Below, piece after piece: positions 51,837 to 58,056 of a stretch of 64,000 nucleotides of DNA. The stretch lies in NCBI GenBank assembly GCA_963752045.1, contig CAVVWN010000007.1:62001-126000 (forward strand), read 5' to 3'. The notes under the pieces were generated by a model. That model was not told where the DNA came from and searched no databases. It saw only the letters and a list, made by a program, of their open reading frames with translations. The position numbers were made by a program, and so were the translations under genes. The stretch comes from DATKDF01 sp963752045. Its GTDB lineage: Bacteria > Acidobacteriota > Vicinamibacteria > Vicinamibacterales > SCN-69-37. The first letter of the stretch is position 1, and every line of letters begins with the position of its first letter.

Positions 51837-52910
51837 ATGTCCATGAAGCCCTGGTTGGCCGAGCGCCTGCCGGTCGCGGAAGTCGAAGCGGCGATCGATC
51901 ACAAGACCGTTCCCCAGCACCGGCATTCGATCTGGTACTACCTCGGCGGCATGACGCTCTTCTTCTTCGTCGTGCAGGTGGTCACCGGCATCCTGCTCCT
52001 GCTCTACTACCGCCCGAGCGCAGCCGAAGCCTACGACAGCGTGCAGTTCATCATGACGCGCGTGCCCTTCGGGTGGATGATCCGGTCGATTCACTCGTGG
52101 TCGGCCAACCTGATGGTGGGCGCGGCGTTCATTCACCTGTTCAGCGTGCTCTTCCTCAAGGCGTATCGAAAGCCCCGCGAGCTCACGTGGATCAGCGGCG
52201 TGCTGCTCCTGTTTCTGATCATGGCTTTCGGTTTCACCGGGTACCTGCTGCCCTGGAACGAGCTCGCGTTCTTCGCCACCCGCGTGGGCACGGACATCGC
52301 CGGGGCCGTGCCGGTCGTTGGTGAAGCCACGGTGCGGTTCCTGCGCGGCGGCCCGGACGTGACGGGCGCCACGCTCACGCGGTTCTACGGCGTGCACGTC
52401 GCCGTGCTGCCGGCCATTGCCACGGTGCTGCTCGGCCTGCACCTCCTGCTCGTGCAGTACCACGGCATGAGCGTGCCGCCGTCGGTCGAGGCGGAGGCCG
52501 AGCGGTCCGGCCGCAGGATTCCGGTCATGCCGTTCGTGCCCCACTTCGCGCTGCGCGATCTGTTCGGCTGGACCGTGGCGCTTGCGCTCCTTGCGGGCCT
52601 CTCCGCCTTCCTCCCCTGGGAACTGGGCATCAGGGCCGACCCGTTCGCGTCGGCTCCGGCCGGCATCCAGCCGGAGTGGTACTTCCTGTGGACGTTCCAG
52701 GCCCTGAAGCTGATGCCGGCCTACGTCCTCGGCATCAACGGCGAGCTCATCGCGATCGGCGTCATGACGATCGGCGCCCTGGCGCTCGTGTTCCTGCCGT
52801 TTCTCGACCGGAACACCGAGCGGTCGCGCCGCCTCGTGACGTGGGGCGGCCTGTTCGCCCTCGTGTTCATGGTGGCGATGACGCTCATCGCCCTGCTGGG
52901 AGGTCACTGA
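51837..52910 (+). CDS. cytochrome b of a bc1/b6f-type complex
   Basis: 357 residues with about eight helices. Heme-binding histidines are in IRSIHSWSANLMVGAAFIH and FYGVHVAVL ... LLGLHLLL. The quinol site has PEWYFLW. The length is between b6 (about 215) and full cytochrome b (about 400), with the b6 and subunit-IV parts joined. The start ATG 51837 follows the Rieske stop directly; ATGA overlap with the octaheme gene follows at 52910. It oxidises menaquinol at the inner membrane. Confidence 0.92.
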   Translation: MSMKPWLAERLPVAEVEAAIDHKTVPQHRHSIWYYLGGMTLFFFVVQVVTGILLLLYYRPSAAEAYDSVQFIMTRVPFGWMIRSIHSWSANLMVGAAFIHLFSVLFLKAYRKPRELTWISGVLLLFLIMAFGFTGYLLPWNELAFFATRVGTDIAGAVPVVGEATVRFLRGGPDVTGATLTRFYGVHVAVLPAIATVLLGLHLLLVQYHGMSVPPSVEAEAERSGRRIPVMPFVPHFALRDLFGWTVALALLAGLSAFLPWELGIRADPFASAPAGIQPEWYFLWTFQALKLMPAYVLGINGELIAIGVMTIGALALVFLPFLDRNTERSRRLVTWGGLFALVFMVAMTLIALLGGH

Positions 52911-54133
52911 TGAGGCGCGCGTGGTTGACGACGCCGGTGCTGCTCACGGCCCTCTTCGCGACAGCGATCGTAGGTCGTGCGCAGGAGTCCGCGCCGGCAG
53001 CGGCCCCGGAGACAGGCGAGCAGGCCGCGACGTACGCGAGCCCCGACGACGTCCATGTGCGCGCAGGCCTGACCTGCCAGGCCTGCCACGGCGCGCCGCG
53101 GCCGGAGTCGACGCCGGAGGCACCGGTTTTCGCGCCGATTGCACGAACGGCAATCGCCCCGCTCTGCGCGCGCTGCCACGCCGACGCCACCTACATGCGC
53201 CAGTTCGCGCCGCAGGTCCGCGTCGACCAGTACTCGCAGTATCAGACGAGCATCCACGGTCAGCAGATGGCCAAGGGCAACGACCAGGTGGCCACCTGCA
53301 GCGACTGCCATAACGCGCACGGCATCCTGCAGGTGCGCGACACGCGCTCGCCGGTCGCCCCGTCGAACGTGGCCACGACCTGCGCGCGATGCCACGCCGA
53401 CGCGAGCCGCATGGACCCATTCGGCAGGTCGCCGGAGGTGTTCGCCGACTGGTCCACGAGCGTGCACGCGGCCGCCCTGCTCGAACGCGGCGACACGTCG
53501 GCCCCCACCTGCAATACCTGTCACGGGAGCCACGGCGCCACGCCGCCGGGCGTCGATTCGGTCGCCAACGTCTGCGCGCAGTGCCACGTGCGCGAGGCCG
53601 AGCTCTTCCGCGACAGCCCGAAGAAGGCGCTCTTCGACATGATGGGTCAGGCCGACTGCCTCGTCTGCCACAACAACCACGCCATCGCGCGGCCCGACGA
53701 CAGCTGGATCGGGTTCGAGAGTCCGGCCGTCTGCGCCACCTGCCACGACGAGTCGATCGGCGGCGCCGACGTCATTCGCACGGTGGGCGAGGGGCTGCGG
53801 GCGCTCAGAGCGGACACCAATGCCGCCGAAACGCTCGTCAACGGCGCCGACGAGGCCGGGGTGCTCGTCGAGGAAGGTCACCTCGCGCTCGCCGACGCGC
53901 GCGAAGCCCACGTGAGACTCCGCGTCCTCGTGCACGCGTTTGCCGCCGAACCGTTCAACGAGGTGCTCGCCGAAGGGCGAGCCGCGGTGGAACGTGCCGA
54001 GGCCGCGGGCAACGCCGGGCTCGCCGAGCTCGACTTCAGGCGGACCGGCCTTGCCGTGGCCACGCTCTTCATCCTGGGATTTCTCGTGACGCTCTACATC
54101 AAAATCCGGCGACTGCCGCCCATCGAGAGTTGA
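52910..54133 (+). CDS. octaheme c-type cytochrome with C-terminal membrane anchor
   Basis: 407 residues from ATG 52910, overlapping the cytochrome b stop (ATGA). Signal peptide, then eight CxxCH sites: CQACH, CARCH, CSDCH, CARCH, CNTCH, CAQCH, CLVCH, CATCH. The last 100 residues are helical (EGHLALADAREAHVRLRVLVH) and end with a membrane helix (TGLAVATLFILGFLVTLYI). It is therefore a periplasmic multiheme protein held to the inner membrane, suited to take electrons from the bc complex and pass them to a periplasmic decaheme such as the nearby DmsE protein. Confidence 0.9.
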   Translation: MRRAWLTTPVLLTALFATAIVGRAQESAPAAAPETGEQAATYASPDDVHVRAGLTCQACHGAPRPESTPEAPVFAPIARTAIAPLCARCHADATYMRQFAPQVRVDQYSQYQTSIHGQQMAKGNDQVATCSDCHNAHGILQVRDTRSPVAPSNVATTCARCHADASRMDPFGRSPEVFADWSTSVHAAALLERGDTSAPTCNTCHGSHGATPPGVDSVANVCAQCHVREAELFRDSPKKALFDMMGQADCLVCHNNHAIARPDDSWIGFESPAVCATCHDESIGGADVIRTVGEGLRALRADTNAAETLVNGADEAGVLVEEGHLALADAREAHVRLRVLVHAFAAEPFNEVLAEGRAAVERAEAAGNAGLAELDFRRTGLAVATLFILGFLVTLYIKIRRLPPIES

Positions 54134-54192
54134 CGGCAGACGCGGACTGTCGTCGCTATGAGCGCGGAGGGACGGGCCTCACTGAGGACTCG

Positions 54193-54573
54193 TCAGGCGC
54201 CGTGACGCCCGAACGCGCGCGCCTCACCGACGAGTGAAGCGATCTCGGCCACGTCGAATGGTTTGCCGACGAACCGGAACGCCCCTTCGGCCAGCGCCGC
54301 CTGTGCCTCTTCGGCCGCCCCGTGGGCCGTCATGAGGATGACCGGCACGTCGGGTCGCTCTCGGCGAATCCGCCGGAACAGCGCGAGGTCGTTGACGTCG
54401 GGCAGCCGCAGATCCAGCAGCACCACGGCCGGCTGGCCCGCCAGCGTCGACAGCACGGCCATGGCTTCGGCGCCCGATGAGGCCTGACGGACCGGGTAGC
54501 CCTCCTCGGTGAGCCGCTCGGACAGCGACCAGCGGATGAGCGTCTCGTCATCGACGACGAGCACGGCTGGCAT
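54193..54573 (-). CDS. receiver-only response regulator
   Basis: 126 residues from ATG 54573 (MPAVLVVDDE). A single CheY-like receiver: DDE at the start, phospho-acceptor D54 in VVLLDLRLPD, threonine in LMTAHG, lysine in FVGKPFD. There is no output domain, so it works in a relay or by protein contact. A start 31 codons earlier is open, but the added residues do not match a receiver. It is divergent from the histidine kinase gene 124 bases away, which may be its partner. Confidence 0.8.
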   Translation of the reverse strand: MPAVLVVDDETLIRWSLSERLTEEGYPVRQASSGAEAMAVLSTLAGQPAVVLLDLRLPDVNDLALFRRIRRERPDVPVILMTAHGAAEEAQAALAEGAFRFVGKPFDVAEIASLVGEARAFGRHGA

Positions 54574-54579
54574 GGGCAG

Positions 54580-54609
54580 TTTTTCCCGCGTCACCAAGGA
54601 TTTTTCCCG
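54580..54609. promoter_or_regulatory. direct repeat TTTTTCCCG, 21 bases apart, in the divergent promoter region
   Basis: TTTTTCCCG occurs at 54580-54588 and again at 54601-54609, two helical turns apart, just before the receiver gene's start on the other strand. A TATATAT stretch near the histidine kinase start may be its -10 region. Two equally oriented sites at 21-base spacing suggest binding of a dimeric regulator; no more can be said. Confidence 0.3.
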
Positions 54610-54696
54610 ACCGCGATCGATGACGGCGACGGATCCCGAAGCAAACGCGAGATTCTCAACTGTCACCAGACCCTATATATTCAAGGCTCGGGCCAA

Positions 54697-55362
54697 GTGA
54701 GTCTGCTCATCTCCACGCTCCATCGGAACGTCACCCCCATCTCGTGGGCGCTCGTGGCGGCTGTCTTCGCCCTCGACCTGCTGCTGCCGACGGCCTATGC
54801 CATCAGGCTCCTCTATATCGGCGTCGTGCTGCTGGGGCTCTGGTCGCCGGACCCGTGGCAGGCCCTGAAGCTGGCAGGAGTAGCGACAGGGTTGAGCGTG
54901 GGGCACGTGGCCATGGGGGCCGAGGGCACGCTCAGCCTCGGCGGGCTCTTCGGCCGGCTCACCAACCTGCACGGTGTCTGGGTCACCGCCGCAGGTGTCA
55001 CGCTCCACCGTCGCGGAACGAGGCAGCGGGAAGCCGCCCGCCGGGGGCTCGTGCAATCGCTCAAGGACCTCGAGGACATCAGGAACGCCCTCGACCAGTC
55101 GGCCATCGTGGCCACGACCACCGTGCGCGGCGACATCACCTACGCCAACGACCGGTTCTGCGAGATTTCACAGGTACTCGCGCGACGAGCTCATTGGCCA
55201 GAACCACCGCATCCTGAACTCCGGGTTGCACTCGCGCGAGTTCTTCGCGGAGATGTACCGCACGATCGGCAGCGGCAAGGTCTGGCACGGCGAGCTCAGG
55301 AACCGGGCCAAGGACGGCTCCCACTACTGGGTCGACACCACCATCGTTCCGTTCCTCGATGA
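54697..55362 (+). CDS. PAS sensor histidine kinase, N-terminal part (frameshifted)
   Basis: Starts at GTG 54697. A membrane sensor region of about three to four helices (ISWALVAAVFALDLLLP, LLYIGVVLLGLW, LKLAGVATGLSVGHVAMG) runs to residue about 100, followed by a linker and the start of a PAS domain (IVATTTVRGDITYANDRFCEIS). At about 55160-55170 the coding moves to frame +2 (continuing as RYSRDELIGQNHRILNSG); residues after that point in this frame are noise. Removing one base there rejoins the PAS domain. It lies divergent to the receiver gene. Confidence 0.75.
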   Translation: MSLLISTLHRNVTPISWALVAAVFALDLLLPTAYAIRLLYIGVVLLGLWSPDPWQALKLAGVATGLSVGHVAMGAEGTLSLGGLFGRLTNLHGVWVTAAGVTLHRRGTRQREAARRGLVQSLKDLEDIRNALDQSAIVATTTVRGDITYANDRFCEISQVLARRAHWPEPPHPELRVALARVLRGDVPHDRQRQGLARRAQEPGQGRLPLLGRHHHRSVPR

Positions 55363-56176
55363 GAACGGCCAGCCCTACCAGTACATCGCGGTGCGGTACG
55401 ACATCAGCGAGCGCAAGCGTTCCGAACTGGCGCTCCGGCAGCAGGAGGCCCTCGCCCAGCTCGGCAAGATGGCGGCGGTCGTCGCGCACGAAGTGCGCAA
55501 CCCCCTCGCCGGCATCCGCGGCGCCGTGCAGGTGATCGGGCGCCGGTTGCCGGCCGACAGTCCCGAAGGCGCGGTCATCGACGAGATCGTCTCGCGAATC
55601 GACACGCTCAACGACATCGTGCAGGACCTGCTGCTCTTCGCGCGGCCGCGGCCGGTCGAACTCGCCCCAATCACCGTCCGCCAGCTCGTCGACGACTCGC
55701 TGGCGCTGCTCATGGAGGATCCCCGCTTCTCGGGCATCGCGATCGAAACAGCCGTCGACGATACGACGGTCCTGGCCGATCGAGAGCAACTCAAGCTCGT
55801 CATGATCAACCTCGTGCTCAACGCCATGCAGGCGATGCCGAAGCAGGGCACGGTGCGCATTGCGGCCCGATCGGCCGGGAAGGTCCACGAATTGATGGTC
55901 ATCGACCAGGGCCCGGGCATCCCCGCCGACGTGCGCGAGCACCTGTTCGAGCCGTTCTTCACGACCAAGAACCGGGGCACCGGCCTCGGGCTCGCCACGG
56001 CACGCCGCATCGTGGAATCGCACGGCGGAACGATCCGCCTCGACTGCCCGCCCGAAGGAGGCACGACGGCGGTCGTCACGCTGCCACACGGCGGCGCGCA
56101 CCCGGCCGATGCGGACGAGGTCAGGACCGACCGGCTGGAAGCGACCGCTCGCCAAGCCACCAGGCCGGCCGGCTGA
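55166..56176 (+). CDS. PAS sensor histidine kinase, catalytic part
   Basis: The rest of the kinase begun at 54697. PAS domain with its end signature (YRTIGSGKVWHGELRNRAKDG; YQYIAVRYDISERK), HisKA with phospho-acceptor histidine in VVAHEVRNPLAGIRGAVQV, and HATPase_c with the N box NLVLNAMQAM, G1 DQGPGIP, F box FFTTKNRGTG and G2 GLGLATARRIVESHGG. It phosphorylates a response regulator, perhaps the NtrC-type protein or the lone receiver. Its end overlaps the LOG-family gene on the other strand by 56 bases. Confidence 0.85.
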   Translation, partial: FHRYSRDELIGQNHRILNSGLHSREFFAEMYRTIGSGKVWHGELRNRAKDGSHYWVDTTIVPFLDENGQPYQYIAVRYDISERKRSELALRQQEALAQLGKMAAVVAHEVRNPLAGIRGAVQVIGRRLPADSPEGAVIDEIVSRIDTLNDIVQDLLLFARPRPVELAPITVRQLVDDSLALLMEDPRFSGIAIETAVDDTTVLADREQLKLVMINLVLNAMQAMPKQGTVRIAARSAGKVHELMVIDQGPGIPADVREHLFEPFFTTKNRGTGLGLATARRIVESHGGTIRLDCPPEGGTTAVVTLPHGGAHPADADEVRTDRLEATARQATRPAG

Positions 56177-56930
56177 CCGCCACTCGCTTCAGGCCGAAGG
56201 CGTCAACGGCGTAGGCCGTGAGATGGGCCATGGCCTCGTCGAGGTCGTCGGTCACTTTCAGCAGGTCCAGGTCGGTCGACGCGATGGCGCCTTCGTCGAT
56301 CATCTCGTGCAGCAGGTCGAGAAACGGCTGCCAGTACCGGGTGCCAATCAGCACGACCGGAAAGCCCTGGATCTTCTTCGTCTGGATGAGCGTGAGCGCT
56401 TCGGTGAGCTCGTCGAGGGTGCCGAGGCCGCCCGGCATCACGACGAAGGCATAGGAGTACTTGAACAGCAGGACCTTGCGGACGAAGAAGTAGTGGCAGC
56501 TGATCCACTGGTCCAGATACGGATTCGGCTCCTGCTCGAGCGGCAGTTCGATGTTGCACCCGACCGACAGGCCGCCGTGATCGCGGGCGCCCCGGTTGGC
56601 CGCTTCCATCAGGCCGGGGCCGCCGCCGGTCATCACGGTGAAGCCGAGGGCGCTCACGCGTCTGCCCACCTCACGGGTGATGGCGTAGTAGGGATGCGCT
56701 TCGTCGAAACGCGCCGACCCGAAGATGGTCACGCACGGGCCGACGAAGTGCAGGGTGCGGAACCCGCGGAGCATGTCGCGGGCCGTGCGCAGGAGCATGA
56801 GCGCTTCGCGCAGCCGGGAGTGCGGGCCTTCGAGAAGGTAGCGGTCCTCGGCACCGGGGCCGGCCGGCTCGGACTCGGCCTCGGGCGCCCGTGCAGGGTC
56901 TTTCACGGGTACAGCAGCGTCGCCCGCCAC
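56121..56930 (-). CDS. LOG family (TIGR00730) Rossmann-fold protein
   Basis: 269 residues. The family motifs are complete: CVTIFGSARF, TGGGPGLMEAANRGA and PGGLGTLDELTEALTLIQT. LOG proteins are cytokinin riboside-5'-monophosphate phosphoribohydrolases, though the bacterial role is often a nucleotide 5'-monophosphate nucleosidase. The N-terminal 50 residues are extra. It overlaps PdxH by 28 bases, so the two are coupled, with the selenoprotein peroxiredoxin first in the operon. Confidence 0.88.
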   Translation of the reverse strand: MAGDAAVPVKDPARAPEAESEPAGPGAEDRYLLEGPHSRLREALMLLRTARDMLRGFRTLHFVGPCVTIFGSARFDEAHPYYAITREVGRRVSALGFTVMTGGGPGLMEAANRGARDHGGLSVGCNIELPLEQEPNPYLDQWISCHYFFVRKVLLFKYSYAFVVMPGGLGTLDELTEALTLIQTKKIQGFPVVLIGTRYWQPFLDLLHEMIDEGAIASTDLDLLKVTDDLDEAMAHLTAYAVDAFGLKRVAVSRPAWWLGERSLPAGRS

Positions 56931-57478
56931 GCGCCCCCGATCCGTTCGTAGAGCTCCCGGTCGTGCAGCCGGCCCGGCCGCGCGCTCCAGAACTCGACGC
57001 GGTCCGGAGTCAGCCGGTAGCCCGACCAGAACCCGGGGCGCGGCACCGGCGAGCCGGTGAACCGCGCGTCCATTTCGGCGACTCGCGCCTCGAGCTCGGC
57101 TCGAGAACCGAGCGGCTCACTCTGGCGCGAGGCCCAGGCGCCGACCTGACTCTCGCGCGGCCGGGAGGCGAAGTACCGGTCAGCCTCCTCGTCCGACACG
57201 CGCGACGTCAGGCCTTCGACGCGCACCTGCTTCTCGACGGCCGGCCAGAAGAAACAGAGCGACGCCAGCGGATTGGCCGCGATCTCGTGCGCCTTGGGAC
57301 TGCCGAGATTGGTGAAGAAGACGAACCCGGCCGCGTCGGCGTACTGCACGAGCACCATGCGGCCGGTGGGCCGTCCGCCGGAGGCGACCGTCGACAGGCA
57401 GGCGGCCTTCGGGTCGATGCCACCCCGAGCGGCGGCTTCGGCAAACCACTCGTGGTAGAGGGCAATGGGATCAGTCAC
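56903..57478 (-). CDS. pdxH: pyridoxamine 5'-phosphate oxidase
   Basis: 191 residues. Characteristic segments: RPTGRMVLVQYADAAGFVFFTNLGSPKAHEI (FMN binding), LCFFWPAVEKQVRVEG and the closing WRATLLYP. The enzyme makes pyridoxal 5'-phosphate from the pyridoxamine or pyridoxine phosphate with FMN and oxygen, releasing hydrogen peroxide. The gene lies three bases after the peroxiredoxin stop and overlaps the LOG gene start. Co-transcription with a peroxiredoxin fits the peroxide it makes. Confidence 0.9.
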   Translation of the reverse strand: MTDPIALYHEWFAEAAARGGIDPKAACLSTVASGGRPTGRMVLVQYADAAGFVFFTNLGSPKAHEIAANPLASLCFFWPAVEKQVRVEGLTSRVSDEEADRYFASRPRESQVGAWASRQSEPLGSRAELEARVAEMDARFTGSPVPRPGFWSGYRLTPDRVEFWSARPGRLHDRELYERIGGAWRATLLYP

Positions 57479-57481
57479 GCG

Positions 57482-58006
57482 CTACTTCTTCTTGACGCCA
57501 AGCTCGGCCAGCTTCGCCGCCAGGTCTTCGCCGGCCGTCCCGGTTCGCACGGCCTTGTCGATGTGCAGGATCTTCCCGTCCGGTCCGATGTAGAACGTCC
57601 AGCGCCGTGCCAGCCCCGTCGTGCCGAGCACGCCGTAGGCGCCGGCCACCGTCTTGCCGGGATCGGACAGGATTGGGAAGTCGGCCTCGTGCTCTTCCGC
57701 AAACCGCTTGTTCGTCTCGGCATCGTCGACGCTGACCATGAAGTGGGCCACATCGAACTGTCGAATCGTCTCGCCGCTCGCACGGAGCGACTTGCACTCG
57801 GCCGTTCAACCACCGGTGAAGGCCTTCGGGAACCAGGCAAGCACGACGACCTTGCCGGCATATTGCGACAGCGTATGCGTCGCGCCGTCGGAGCCGGGCA
57901 GCGTGAAGCCCGGCGCCATGTCGCCCACTTTGAGCTCCGCGGGCGCCTGAGCCCCGGCTGTCACGACGGCCGCGACGCCGAGGACGGTCAACAGAAACTT
58001 GGACAT
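57482..58006 (-). CDS. selenocysteine-containing peroxiredoxin (in-frame TGA at residue 67)
   Basis: 174 residues from ATG 58006, with GGGAGA six bases upstream and a signal peptide-like N-terminus (KFLLTVLGVAAVVTAGAQA). The frame is open across one TGA at 57806-57808 and ends with TAG at 57482. Before the TGA: VVVLAWFPKAFTGG; after it: TAECKSLRASGETI. This is the thioredoxin-fold site where AhpC/TSA-family peroxiredoxins carry the peroxidatic cysteine (T-x-x-C). A further cysteine, C71, four residues on could resolve it. The rest of the domain is intact (VDDAETNKRFAEEHEADFPILSD; WTFYIGPDGKI). A SECIS-like hairpin follows the TGA. The gene has been split into two frames by ordinary gene calling. 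Alternatives: sequencing error, or a dead gene. Confidence 0.85.
57773..57791 (-). promoter_or_regulatory. candidate bacterial SECIS hairpin
   Basis: On the minus strand, 14 bases after the TGA, GTCGCTC pairs with GAGCGGC (7 bp, including one G-T pair) around the five-base loop CGTGC. The loop G is its second base and lies 23 bases from the TGA. Bacterial SECIS elements have a G in the first two loop bases and lie about 16-37 bases from the TGA. The element lies in the coding region and codes for residues 71-78. Confidence 0.6.
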
Positions 58007-58056
58007 CAGCAGTCTCCCTGGCCGCAATTCTACCTATAATTTCGATTCCCGGTCCG

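Noticed and set aside
57482..57751. Two separate small genes in place of the selenoprotein
   Set aside because: Both pieces are in the same frame and form one peroxiredoxin; the second piece alone lacks the active site and any ribosome site.
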